From NCBI RefSeq assembly GCF_900099935.1, contig NZ_FNEK01000011.1, positions 1 through 64,000 of the forward strand: 64,000 bases of DNA. The letters run 5' to 3'. Positions 1 through 7,951 of this stretch are shown one piece after another. This DNA comes from Aliiruegeria lutimaris. Its GTDB lineage: Bacteria; Pseudomonadota; Alphaproteobacteria; Rhodobacterales; Rhodobacteraceae. Each line of letters opens with the position of its first letter. The first letter of the stretch is position 1. The notes beneath the pieces were generated by a model. The model worked only from the letters and a program-made list of their open reading frames with translations. It did no database searches and was not told where the DNA came from. Made by a program: the position numbers and the translations under genes.

Positions 1-8
1 AGCGGGGC

Positions 9-287
9 TCAGAAGTTTCCCCGTGCAGCTTCCTTCAGGATGAGCTTGTCCAGCGTCAGGTCTGACACGGCTTTTCGAAGCCGTTCGTTCTCTTTCTGAA
101 GCCGCTTGAGCTCCTTCAGTTGGTCGGTTCCCATCCCGCCGTACTGCTTGCGCCAGCGATAGTAGGTCTGCTCCGTTATGCGCACCTCGCGGATCGCATC
201 CACACGCGCAATTCCTTGCCCGACAAGCACATCAACCTGCCGTAACTTCTGAACTATCTCTTCCGGCTTGTGCCGCTTGTTCGCCAT
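9..287 (-). CDS. IS3-family transposase OrfA (IS407-like)
   Basis: A 92-residue DNA-binding subunit of an IS3-family transposase. The N-terminal part (KPEEIVQKLRQVDVLVGQG, then an EQTYYRWRKQYGG segment) is the helix-turn-helix typical of IS407-group OrfA. It is followed by a leucine-zipper-like coil (residues about 55-85, KRLQKENERLRKAVSDLTLD), ending in LDKLILKEAA. OrfA normally binds the inverted repeats, and OrfA-OrfB made by frameshifting is the active transposase. OrfB would begin just beyond position 1, so whether this copy is functional cannot be judged. Confidence 0.85.
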   Translation of the reverse strand: MANKRHKPEEIVQKLRQVDVLVGQGIARVDAIREVRITEQTYYRWRKQYGGMGTDQLKELKRLQKENERLRKAVSDLTLDKLILKEAARGNF

Positions 288-338
288 TCTCAGTCCTCCG
301 TTCCCTAAACATAACGGTGGACCAGTTCAGACGGGGCA
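9..338 (-). mobile_element. IS3-family insertion sequence, one end only
   Basis: The element runs off the left edge of the window. What is visible is one terminus and the first transposase frame, reading leftward. Upstream of that frame, the minus strand reads TGCCCCGTCTGAACTGG from about position 338. This has the TG start usual for IS3-family inverted repeats, so the end is placed near 338. The second frame (DDE integrase, normally made by -1 frameshifting) and the other terminus would lie outside the window, so a target duplication cannot be checked. Family from orfA similarity; exact boundary inferred. Confidence 0.7.
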
Positions 339-554
339 CTCCAGCAGGAGGTATTCGTAACCGATCATGCTTGCCTCAGAACTGCTCTTCCGGAACTGTT
401 ACAGTTCTCAATGAGGAATTCCTTAATAACGTTGGGTAATGTCCGATGCGGGCATAAACTGATGTTTTGCCAACACATTACAGGTCCTGACGTCCATATC
501 GAGGAGGCCAGGACCTTTATTATCCTGTCATTTTCGGCAAACGCCCCTGCGCTT

Positions 555-1421
555 TCAGGCAACATCCTGCAAGGTCGCATCCTGCACGATGCCGATCGCA
601 TGGCAGATGTCATGCGTCAGGTGCGGCTTGTTCAACGTGTAGAAATGCAGGTGGCCGGCACCGCCTTCGATCAGATCGGAACACAGCTCCGTCGCGACGG
701 CAATGGCGAGCAACTCCTCGCGCCCGTCGCGCTCGGCATTCGCAAATGCCTCGTCGAGCCAGGCCGGAACATTGGCGCCGCAGCGCTGGGCAAAACGTTT
801 CGTGTTGCCCCAATGCTCGATGGGCAGGATGCCCGGCAGTATGGGCGCGTCGATACCGGCCTTCTCGCAGGCATCGCGGAAGCGGAAGAACGTTTCCGCC
901 TCGAAGAAGAACTGGGTGATCGCTTCATGCGCACCGGCGTCGATCTTGCGCTTCAGCCACTCGACATCGGCCAGATCGCTGGTCGCTTCGGGGTGGCGGT
1001 CCGGGTAGGCGCCGACGCGAATGGTGAAATCGCCGCTGTCGCGCAGCGCCGAGATCAGCTCGCACGTATCGGCGAAGCCTTCGGGATGCGGCTCGAAACG
1101 GGTCGCGCCTTTCGGCGGGTCGCCACGAAGCGCAACGATATCTGTCACGCCTTCGGCGGCGTAGGTCCTGGCGATTTCCAGCGTTTCTTCACGGGTTGCA
1201 TCGACGCAGGTCAGGTGCGCGGCGACCCGCAGATCGGTCGTGCGATGGATCGCGGAGACCGCCTCGTGGGTCAGCCGGCGCGTGGTGCCGCCGGCGCCAT
1301 AGGTCACCGAGACGAATTCGGGCTTGAGCGGGGCAAGCGCTTTCACGGTCTCGTGCAGCCGGAAGGAAGCTTCGACCGAGCGGGGCGGAAAGAATTCGAA
1401 GGAGACGTGCGGGGCGGGCAT
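555..1421 (-). CDS. metF: methylenetetrahydrofolate reductase MetF
   Basis: A 288-residue TIM-barrel flavoenzyme that reduces 5,10-methylene-THF to 5-methyl-THF for methionine synthesis. Family hallmarks include the N-terminal VSFEFFPPRS motif, SVTYGAGG, the VALRGDPP loop, the QFFFEAETFFRF segment and PILPGILPI. Length matches bacterial MetF (about 280-300). It is transcribed divergently from a LysR regulator starting 93 bases away, the classical metF/metR-type arrangement. A candidate MetR-like dyad lies in the shared spacer. No metH or other methionine gene follows on the left, where the gene faces an IS element after about 215 bases. Confidence 0.95.
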   Translation of the reverse strand: MPAPHVSFEFFPPRSVEASFRLHETVKALAPLKPEFVSVTYGAGGTTRRLTHEAVSAIHRTTDLRVAAHLTCVDATREETLEIARTYAAEGVTDIVALRGDPPKGATRFEPHPEGFADTCELISALRDSGDFTIRVGAYPDRHPEATSDLADVEWLKRKIDAGAHEAITQFFFEAETFFRFRDACEKAGIDAPILPGILPIEHWGNTKRFAQRCGANVPAWLDEAFANAERDGREELLAIAVATELCSDLIEGGAGHLHFYTLNKPHLTHDICHAIGIVQDATLQDVA

Positions 1422-1472
1422 GGCGGTTTTTCATCCTCTTGTGTCGGTATTCGACCTCGCATATTCCGCGTC

Positions 1473-1496
1473 GTGAGGCAATTTCATAATTCTCAC
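1473..1496. promoter_or_regulatory. candidate MetR-type operator between metF and the LysR gene
   Basis: The 93-base divergent spacer holds TGAGGCAATTTCA at 1474-1486. This differs at one position from the E. coli MetR consensus TGAA-N5-TTCA. It also holds an inverted repeat GTGAG (1473-1477) and CTCAC (1492-1496). The position, close to the LysR start and upstream of metF, suits autoregulation and control of metF. No binding data; the match is by eye. Confidence 0.45.
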
Positions 1497-1514
1497 AAAG
1501 ATCATGAGTCAGAC

Positions 1515-2438
1515 ATGCATGTAGAACTCCGCCATCTGCGTACGATCAAGGCAATCCACGAGGCTGGCGGGCTTGCTCGGGCGGCCGATATGCTCAACAT
1601 CACGCAGTCGGCGCTGAGCCACCAGGTAAAAGGCCTTGAAGATCAAGCGGGTATGGAGCTCTTCGTGCGGCGTTCCAAGCCGCTCAAGCTCTCGGCGGCG
1701 GGGCAGCGCATGTTGCGCACCGCCGAGCGGGTGCTGCCCGAGATGGCGGCGCTGGAGGAGGAGTTCGACGGCTTGCGCGCCGGAAAGTCCGGGCGGCTGC
1801 ATATTGCCATCGAATGTCATGCTTGTTTCGAGTGGCTCTTCCCGGTGCTGGAGGAGTTCCGCAAGGCCTGGCCGGATGTCGATGTCGATATCCGCCCTGG
1901 CCTCGCCTTCGATGCGTTGACCGCGCTTTGGAAGGAAGAGGTGGACGTGGTCATTTCTTCGGATCCCGAGAAGATCGAGGGCGTGACCTTCAACCCGCTC
2001 TTTGACTACTCGCCGGTATTCGTGGCGTCCTCCCGGCATCCCCTGGCCGATCGCCCTTTCATTGATGCCGAGGATTTCCGCAGCGAAACGCTTATCACTT
2101 ACCCGGTGGAGCGCTCCAAGCTCGACGTGTTCAGCCAGTTGTTGATGCCGGCACGGGTCGAACCGCGCGGCGTTCGGCAGGTGGAACTGACGGCCGTCAT
2201 CCTGCTCCTCGTCGCTTCCAATCGCGGTGTCGCGGTGTTGCCGGACTGGGTTGTGCGCGAGGTGCGTTACAATTCCGACTATGTCACCCGGAAGCTCACA
2301 GAGAACGGACTGACACGCCGCCTCTATGCGGCCAGCCGCACGGAGGATATCGAGAAGCCCTTCATGGCACATTTCCTGCGGCTGGCGCGCACCATTCCGT
2401 CCCGGCTGCAACGGGCGCAGGATCAACCGATCGGCTGA
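1515..2438 (+). CDS. metR: LysR-family regulator, probable MetR
   Basis: A 307-residue LysR-type activator. The start chosen is the ATG at 1515 (MHVELRHLRTIKAI), because the open frame further upstream is only antisense to metF. Residues 1-60 form the winged helix-turn-helix (GGLARAADMLNITQSALSHQ). Residues about 90-295 form the periplasmic-binding-like effector domain, with the IAIECHACFEWL stretch typical of MetR, whose co-inducer is homocysteine. Divergent placement from metF supports the MetR assignment. The symbol rests on context plus family resemblance, not on a tested function. Confidence 0.88.
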   Translation: MHVELRHLRTIKAIHEAGGLARAADMLNITQSALSHQVKGLEDQAGMELFVRRSKPLKLSAAGQRMLRTAERVLPEMAALEEEFDGLRAGKSGRLHIAIECHACFEWLFPVLEEFRKAWPDVDVDIRPGLAFDALTALWKEEVDVVISSDPEKIEGVTFNPLFDYSPVFVASSRHPLADRPFIDAEDFRSETLITYPVERSKLDVFSQLLMPARVEPRGVRQVELTAVILLLVASNRGVAVLPDWVVREVRYNSDYVTRKLTENGLTRRLYAASRTEDIEKPFMAHFLRLARTIPSRLQRAQDQPIG

Positions 2439-2556
2439 GCGGGGAAACGGGCGGCAGCGGCATCCGGCCGGCCGGTTTTCCGGCGGGCGCGACGTGGCTT
2501 CCCTTCTGCAGTTCAGGCCAGTATACGACCGGCTTGAATCATCAGGAGCCGGACCG

Positions 2557-3348
2557 ATGCAGGGCAGCGCAAATCTCAACGTCATGATCAAGGCCGCCCG
2601 CATGGCAGGCCGTTCGCTGGTCAAGGATTTCCGCGAAGTGGAAAATCTCCAGGTTGGCACCAAGGGGCCGGGAGATTTCGTTACCAAGGCTGACCTGCGC
2701 GCCGAGGAGATCATCCACGCAGAGCTGACGGCCGCGCGCCCGAGCTATGGCTGGCTTGGCGAGGAAACCGGCGAAGTGGCTGGCAAGGACCCGACCCGCC
2801 GCTGGATCGTGGACCCGCTGGACGGAACCACCAATTTCCTGCACGGCTTGCCGCATTGGGCGGTGTCCATTGCGTTGGAGCACAAGGGCGAGATCGTGGC
2901 CGGCGTCGTGTTCGACGCGGCCAAGGACGAGATGTTCTATGCCGAGAAAGGCGCGGGCGCCTGGCTCAATAACGACCAGCGGATCCGCGTTTCCGGCCGG
3001 ACCCGCATGATCGAGTCGGTTTTCGCCACCGGTATCCCCTGGGGCAGCATGCGCACCCTGCCGGCCATGATGCAGGATCTTGCCCGCCTGATGCCACAAT
3101 GTGCTGGCGTCCGCCGCTGGGGATCTGCCGCGCTCGACCTCGCCTACGTCGCCGCCGGCCGATATGACGGCTACTGGGAGCGCGAAGCCAAAACGCATGA
3201 CATTGCAGCGGGTTTGGTCATCGTGCGCGAGGCCGGCGGTTTCGTCGAGCCGCTCTACGAGGGACGCGATATTTTCGAGGACCAGATGCTGATTGCGGGC
3301 AATGGCGGCGTGTTCACCAAGTTCGCTCAGACAATTCGAAGCCGCTGA
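2557..3348 (+). CDS. suhB: inositol monophosphatase family protein (SuhB-like)
   Basis: A 263-residue Mg-dependent phosphatase of the IMPase/FBPase superfamily. Metal-binding motifs are visible: GEETGE near residue 67, WIVDPLDGTTNF near residue 83, and the C-terminal KTHDIAAG motif holding the last metal aspartate. Start is the ATG at 2557 after AGGAG; longer in-frame starts overlap the LysR 3' end and lack a ribosome site. Members hydrolyse myo-inositol phosphate, and SuhB also acts in rRNA transcription complexes; which role applies here is not visible. It reads in the same direction as the LysR gene but 118 bases away. Confidence 0.9.
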   Translation: MQGSANLNVMIKAARMAGRSLVKDFREVENLQVGTKGPGDFVTKADLRAEEIIHAELTAARPSYGWLGEETGEVAGKDPTRRWIVDPLDGTTNFLHGLPHWAVSIALEHKGEIVAGVVFDAAKDEMFYAEKGAGAWLNNDQRIRVSGRTRMIESVFATGIPWGSMRTLPAMMQDLARLMPQCAGVRRWGSAALDLAYVAAGRYDGYWEREAKTHDIAAGLVIVREAGGFVEPLYEGRDIFEDQMLIAGNGGVFTKFAQTIRSR

Positions 3349-3389
3349 TCCGTCGATTTTGCGCCACATTTGCTCGACAATGTGGAGTA

Positions 3390-3599
3390 ATGAAACCGAA
3401 TGCTCTCCTCCGGCGGCTATTTGCCCGTTTCCAATCCGAAGACCGCGGAGCGGTCACGGTGGATTGGGTCGTACTGACTGCGGCTGTCGTCAGCATGGCG
3501 CTCGGTTCCATTCACTTGTGGCGTGCCAATGTCGTAATAGTCGCGACCGACATTGCGGATACGACCACGGATTACGAAATCAAGACATCTTTCGATTGA
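3390..3599 (+). CDS. small pilin-like single-pass membrane protein
   Basis: A 69-residue peptide with a basic N-terminus (residues 1-14), then the acidic turn SEDRGAVTVDWVVLTAAVV leading into one hydrophobic helix (about 20-40), then a polar tail. The charged-G-x-x-T-V-D/E pattern before a hydrophobic helix recalls Flp/TadE-type pilins, and such short proteins recur in Rhodobacterales. No prepilin peptidase, tad cluster or other pilus gene is nearby, so it is an orphan. Function unknown. The gene lies 41 bases after the inositol phosphatase and converges with the rhomboid gene. Confidence 0.7.
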   Translation: MKPNALLRRLFARFQSEDRGAVTVDWVVLTAAVVSMALGSIHLWRANVVIVATDIADTTTDYEIKTSFD

Positions 3600-3615
3600 T
3601 GCGCCAACCGGCGGA

Positions 3616-4374
3616 TCATTTGCGCCGATGCACAGGCGGGATATGGCCGCGTTTCCGTCGGACCCGTGGAATGCTGCTGCGATCGTAGCGGGCAACCGGG
3701 TGCGGTGGCGCCCCATGCGTCCTGTTCCAGAAAGCCGGCCCGCCGCGTTTTAACCAAACTGGCAATGCGAAAACAGCCCCGACCACGAAGCCGCCCGCAT
3801 GGGCCGAGTAGGCAACCCCGCCCGTATCGGGGTCGGAGCCGGCTGCGCCCAGCAGCTGCAAGCCGAACCACAGCAGCAGCATCGCCCAGGCCGGCACGGA
3901 GATGACCCGGATCAGGATGATGATGATCAGCAGTACGTCTACACGGGCGCGGGGAAACAGCAGCAGGTAGCCCCCCATGACGCCTGCAATCGCACCGGAA
4001 GCGCCAACGGTTGGCACCGTAGAGCCGGGGGAAAGCATGACGTGCACAAGGCCGGCCGCGACGCCGCTGGCCAGGTAGAAGAGCGCGAATCCGCCATGCC
4101 CCATTTCGTCTTCGAGGTTGTCGCCGAAGATCCACAGGAACAGCATGTTGCCCAGCAGGTGCAGAATCCCGCCATGCAGGAACATCGAGGTGAGATAGCT
4201 GCCCAGGCTCGGCCGCGCCGGAATCAGCGCATAGTGATCGTAGAAGATCATGAGATCCCGCGGGTAGTTCAGGAGATCCCAATAAGACAGGAAGATCAGC
4301 ACATTGGCCGCGATCAGCAAATAGGTGATGAAGGGCGTGCGCCCCGAGGGGTTATGATCGCGGATCGGAAACAT
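3616..4374 (-). CDS. rhomboid family intramembrane serine protease
   Basis: A 252-residue polytopic membrane protein with about six hydrophobic helices. The rhomboid catalytic dyad is present: Ser126 in VGASGAIAGV and His192 in SAHAGG. Asn76 in LHLLGNMLFLW is the usual oxyanion residue. The FLHGGILHLLGN and GASG motifs place it firmly in the family. Substrates are unknown. The final 40 residues are polar, basic and probably cytosolic. The gene ends 17 bases after the small pilin-like gene and is divergent from a TPR protein (94-base spacer). Confidence 0.93.
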   Translation of the reverse strand: MFPIRDHNPSGRTPFITYLLIAANVLIFLSYWDLLNYPRDLMIFYDHYALIPARPSLGSYLTSMFLHGGILHLLGNMLFLWIFGDNLEDEMGHGGFALFYLASGVAAGLVHVMLSPGSTVPTVGASGAIAGVMGGYLLLFPRARVDVLLIIIILIRVISVPAWAMLLLWFGLQLLGAAGSDPDTGGVAYSAHAGGFVVGAVFALPVWLKRGGPAFWNRTHGAPPHPVARYDRSSIPRVRRKRGHIPPVHRRK

Positions 4375-4468
4375 GGACGGAGGCTAGCGGGCCGTTCCGC
4401 CCGGTCAAGCAAAAGGCTCTGACGCAGCCGTGAATTGACCGAAGCGGTGAAACGCGCATCGTTGAGGT

Positions 4469-5035
4469 ATGAATCGTGCAACACTCACGGGGCTTTCGTC
4501 CCTCTGGATCGCTTTTGGAGCCACCGCCGGCCTCGCTTGCCCCGAGGTTTCTGAAACCGATCCTCTCCACAACGAGCTGATGGAACAGGTGCGCGTTGCG
4601 CCCGATGCCCGCTCCGCGCAGCTTCTGACCAACCAACTCTGGGAGATCTGGGCCAAGGCGCCGGATGCGCATTCCCAGGACCTGCTCGATGCCGGGATCG
4701 AACGGCGGTCTGTCTTTGATCTCGATGCCGCGATGGCGGCATTCGATGCGCTCGTTGGCTATTGCCCGACCTATGCCGAAGGCTACAACCAGCGGGCTTT
4801 CGTGCTTTTCATCCGGCAGGATTACGAGCCCGCGCTGAAGGACCTGGACCGCGCCCTTGCGCGCGCGCCCGACCATCTGGGCGCCTTGACCGGCCGGGCC
4901 ATGGCGCTGATGGCGCTCGGCAGGGATGTCGAGGCGTTGCAGGACCTGAAATCGGCCCTGTCGCTCAACCCGTGGTTGAAGGAGCGCGACCTTGTTCCGG
5001 TTCTCGAAGGCCGGATTTCCGACTCGGAACTTTGA
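4469..5035 (+). CDS. secreted tetratricopeptide-repeat protein
   Basis: A 188-residue protein with a likely Sec signal peptide (residues 1-23, cleavage after a GLA segment). The C-terminal half holds TPR-like helical pairs (DLDAAMAAFDALVGYCPTYAEGYNQRA, then PALKDLDRALARAPDHLGALTGRAMALMALG and EALQDLKSALSLNP, about residues 80-170). TPRs mediate protein contacts, so a periplasmic scaffold role is plausible, but no partner is indicated by the neighbours. It is followed 63 bases later by tRNA-Leu. Confidence 0.8.
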   Translation: MNRATLTGLSSLWIAFGATAGLACPEVSETDPLHNELMEQVRVAPDARSAQLLTNQLWEIWAKAPDAHSQDLLDAGIERRSVFDLDAAMAAFDALVGYCPTYAEGYNQRAFVLFIRQDYEPALKDLDRALARAPDHLGALTGRAMALMALGRDVEALQDLKSALSLNPWLKERDLVPVLEGRISDSEL

Positions 5036-5098
5036 GATCCGCCGAGAGGACGCTCCCCTCTTGCCGCCCGCGCGCGCAAGGCCTATTCCGGGCATGTT

Positions 5099-5183
5099 GC
5101 GGGCGTGGTGGAATGGTAGACACAAGCGACTTAAAATCGCTCGGGCGTGGCCCGTGCGGGTTCGACTCCCGCCGCCCGCACCA
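5099..5183 (+). tRNA. tRNA-Leu (anticodon UAA)
   Basis: An 85-base class II tRNA. The acceptor stem GCGGGCG (5099-5105) pairs with CGCCCGC (5173-5179), followed by A and an encoded CCA (5181-5183). The anticodon stem AGCGA/TCGCT encloses the loop CTTAAAA with anticodon TAA. A long variable arm (TCGGGCGTGGCCCG region) and the T loop GGTTCGACTCC are present. No attachment-site duplication or integrase is seen downstream. Confidence 0.96.
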
Positions 5184-5321
5184 CCTTCCGCCGCGAGCGA
5201 AACAATGGCCCCGCGCTATATCCACTGTTTCCAAATTCTCCCCTTGATACCCACCGGTGCGGACACTTACCTCTAAGCGAGATCGAAAAAACAAGCGCTT
5301 GGGGCGCTGAGAGGTATTTGC

Positions 5322-5690
5322 ATGCGCAACGCGGCGCTGACGCTTGGGTTGATCGGGGGGCTTATCGCCCTGGTGATCGGGTTCTTTGGTTTTGGCTATA
5401 CAGAGGTCATTCGGAATTACGAGGAGGTCGGCGAGGTCTTCGGCCGGCCGCAGAATGCCGAACTGATCCGCGTGGCGAGTTTCCTCGCCCCGCTGCTGGC
5501 CATTGCCGGGGGCGCGATGGCCAAGAGCCGGGCGCTCTGGGGCGGGCTGATGATGCTCGTTGCGGGCGGGTTGATGTATTACACCTTCGGCTTTGGCGTT
5601 TTCACCATGTTCCCGATCGGATTTTGCCTCACGGGTGGCCTGCTCGCCGTGGCCGCTGGCAAGCCGGACGAGCCCAAACAGCATTTCTGA
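5322..5690 (+). CDS. small four-helix membrane protein, function unknown
   Basis: A 122-residue hydrophobic protein with four probable membrane helices (about 5-27, 47-66, 70-90, 92-112). A conserved-looking loop between helices 1 and 2 contains charged EVIRNYEEVGEVFGRP. The ATG at 5322 follows a GAGAGG stretch. No family is recognised with confidence, and neighbours (tRNA-Leu upstream, protease 370 bases downstream) give no functional hint. Confidence 0.7.
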   Translation: MRNAALTLGLIGGLIALVIGFFGFGYTEVIRNYEEVGEVFGRPQNAELIRVASFLAPLLAIAGGAMAKSRALWGGLMMLVAGGLMYYTFGFGVFTMFPIGFCLTGGLLAVAAGKPDEPKQHF

Positions 5691-6058
5691 CCTTCGCGCC
5701 GACGACGGCCGGTTTCCCATACAAAGTCCGGCTCTCCAGCCCGGTGAATCGTCCTGGCGCCAATCGTGTCAGGGATGCGGGGGTGTTTCCCAATGAAGGC
5801 CCCATTGCGGCGGGCTGGTCTGCCGCGGGGACGGTTTTCGTGGACTCATACATGCCCCCGAGTCAGCATGACCTGGGGGTAGCTCGTCTGATTCTGAAAC
5901 TGCCATTGATTTTCAGCGGGTTACGAAATGTCTGCCGGGAGCCGGGTTGCGGCCCGTATCGAATCCAGGCCTCAGAAAGCGACGCAAAAGGTGCGTATTT
6001 CGCCTGAATGTCGCCGCAGCGGTCGGGTCTTTTGGCTCCAAAGACCATCGGAGGCCGA
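5691..6058. other. intergenic stretch without a recognisable gene
   Basis: 368 bases between a small membrane protein and the trypsin-like protease. Both strands hold only short frames with no initiation signal or family resemblance. Presumably it carries the promoter of the protease gene; no clear sigma-70 or hairpin signal was found. Confidence 0.6.
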
Positions 6059-6766
6059 ATGCGCGCTGCGAAAACGATATTGCTTGCCCTGACCCTGCTG
6101 CCGGTCATGGGCGGGGGGATTTCCGCGAAAAGCACGCGGCAGTTCGACTCCTTTCCGGGCGAGACGGCCGTCGGTCGGCTGATCGTTTCCGGTAACGCGA
6201 TGTGCACGGGGGCGCTGGTTTCGCCGGACACGGTACTGACAGCGGCTCATTGCCTGTATGATCCCCGGAGCGGGCGGCGGGTGGATCCGAAGAAGATAGA
6301 GTTCCAGGCCGGACTGAAGCAGGGCCAGGCCAGCGCGGTGCGCAAGGTAGCCAGCGCGAAGGAACATCCCGACTACCGCCACCGCAAGGGGAATGCCCAG
6401 CTCGGCAACGACCTTGCGCTGCTACGCTTGCAAAGCCCGATTTCCAGCGAGACCGTGCTGCCGCTCGATTTCAATCCCGGCCTTGAGAGGGGCGACGCGC
6501 TTGCGGTGATGTCCTACACGCTCGGGAACAAGAGCAACCCGATCATGGAATATCCCTGCATGGTTCTGGCGCGGGAATTGCAGACCCTGGTCATGTCCTG
6601 TGAGGTGGATTACGGTGCCTCCGGTGCGCCGGTGATCGCGCTGAACAAGGGCAACCGTCCCGCTGTGGTTTCCGTCGTGTCAGCCAAGGCGGCGATGAAC
6701 GGCAAGAAGGTGTCGGTTGGAACCACGCTGAGCGCCAGCACCTTGCGGCTCATGTCGGGCGGCTAG
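6059..6766 (+). CDS. secreted trypsin-like serine protease
   Basis: A 235-residue S1-family protease with a signal peptide (residues 1-23). The triad is visible: His64 in LTAAHC, Asp118 in GNDLALLRL and Ser188 in DYGASGAPV. Start is the ATG at 6059 after a GGAGG; a longer frame from 6008 would spoil the signal peptide. Predicted periplasmic or extracellular. It ends 3 bases from the convergent end of the type I secretion operon. A role in processing the adhesin of that operon is conceivable but is only a guess from proximity. Confidence 0.9.
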   Translation: MRAAKTILLALTLLPVMGGGISAKSTRQFDSFPGETAVGRLIVSGNAMCTGALVSPDTVLTAAHCLYDPRSGRRVDPKKIEFQAGLKQGQASAVRKVASAKEHPDYRHRKGNAQLGNDLALLRLQSPISSETVLPLDFNPGLERGDALAVMSYTLGNKSNPIMEYPCMVLARELQTLVMSCEVDYGASGAPVIALNKGNRPAVVSVVSAKAAMNGKKVSVGTTLSASTLRLMSGG

Positions 6767-6769
6767 GCC

Positions 6770-7951
6770 CTACGGCTCCCGAAACGCTTCTTTCGACTTG
6801 TAGAGCGGCTTCATCAGGTAATGCAGGATCGTCTTCGATCCGGTATGCAACTCGACCAGTGCGCGCATGCCGGGGCGGATCTCGATCGCCTTCTGCCGCT
6901 CGGTCAGTGCATTCACATCCACCGTCACGGTGACCCGGTAAAACGGCGGGGCGGAGGGGTCGCGCTCGTCCTCGAACGTGTCGGCGGAGATGAAATCCAC
7001 CTTGCCCTTGAGCGTTCCATAGATCGTGTAGTCATAAGCCGTGAGATTGATCGAGGCATCCTGCCCGGTCACCACGTCGGCGATATTCTCGGGGCGCACG
7101 CGGGCTTCGACGAACAGCTCCTCGCCCAAGGGGATGATCTCGAAGATCTCCTCGCCCGGCCGGATAACGCCGCCGATGGTCGTCACCCCGAGATTGTTGA
7201 CGATGCCGCGCATCGGCGCGGTGATCACGGTGCGGCTCAACTGGTCCTGCGCCAGCCGGATTTCCTGACGGAGCGAGGTGATCTCCTTGAGCGTTTCGGA
7301 GTAATCCTCGGCCAGTTCCAGTTCCGCCTGGGTCAGGATGTCCTTGTAGCGAATATCGGCCTCGGTTGCCTTGTCTCGGGCCTTGTTGACCTCCAGCAGG
7401 GCGACGAATTCCTTCTTGTAGAGCTTCTCCATGTTGGCCAGTTCGGACTTGGCCTGCTCCAGCTGCGCCAACGCGCCCTCGCTCCGGCTTTCCAGATCCG
7501 TCTGGCGAGCCCGCAACAGCGCCCTTTCGGAGGAAAGGATGCGCGGGGAGCGCTCGGCGAGATCCTCGGGAACGATGAATTCCGCCGCGCCGTCGATCTC
7601 GGCTTCCAGCCGGATCCGGCGGATCAGCAGCGCGTCGATCTGGTCTTGAAGATCGTCGAAGGCAGTGCGGAAGCGAGTATCCTGCAGCGTCGCCAGAACC
7701 TGTCCGGCCTCGACAAGGTCGCCCTGTTTGACCGCCAGCTCCGCAAGGATGCCGCCTTCGAGGTTCTGGACACTTTGCGAGCGCGAGGACGAGACGACCT
7801 GCCCATCCGCGCGCACGATCTCGTCCACCCAGGCAAAGGCCGACCAGAGCACGAACAGCCCCACCGCCAGCGCGATCAGCCGGATCGTCAGCCGCGAGGC
7901 GCGGATCTGCTGTTCAAGCCCGGTTTCGGTCTCATGGGTCAGAACGCTCAT
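6770..7951 (-). CDS. type I secretion membrane fusion protein (HlyD family)
   Basis: A 393-residue periplasmic adaptor. One N-terminal membrane helix (about 22-42, LIALAVGLFVLWSAFAW) is followed by a lipoyl-like half (VQNLEGGILAELAVKQGDLVEAG), a long coiled coil (about 110-250) and a beta-barrel/second lipoyl region (TAPMRGIVNNLGVTTIGGVI, VITA motif). The C-terminus (IRPGMRALVELHTGSKTILHYLMKPL) is characteristic of HlyD/LapC proteins. It bridges the ABC exporter and TolC. Last gene of the operon, overlapping the ABC gene by 4 bases (ATGA). Confidence 0.93.
   Translation of the reverse strand: MSVLTHETETGLEQQIRASRLTIRLIALAVGLFVLWSAFAWVDEIVRADGQVVSSSRSQSVQNLEGGILAELAVKQGDLVEAGQVLATLQDTRFRTAFDDLQDQIDALLIRRIRLEAEIDGAAEFIVPEDLAERSPRILSSERALLRARQTDLESRSEGALAQLEQAKSELANMEKLYKKEFVALLEVNKARDKATEADIRYKDILTQAELELAEDYSETLKEITSLRQEIRLAQDQLSRTVITAPMRGIVNNLGVTTIGGVIRPGEEIFEIIPLGEELFVEARVRPENIADVVTGQDASINLTAYDYTIYGTLKGKVDFISADTFEDERDPSAPPFYRVTVTVDVNALTERQKAIEIRPGMRALVELHTGSKTILHYLMKPLYKSKEAFREP

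Noticed and set aside
365-613. Small frames between the IS and metF
   Set aside because: They overlap the metF 3' end or lack start signals and any recognisable family.
5099-5183. tRNA-Leu as an integration site
   Set aside because: No duplicate of the tRNA 3' end, integrase or shifted composition downstream.
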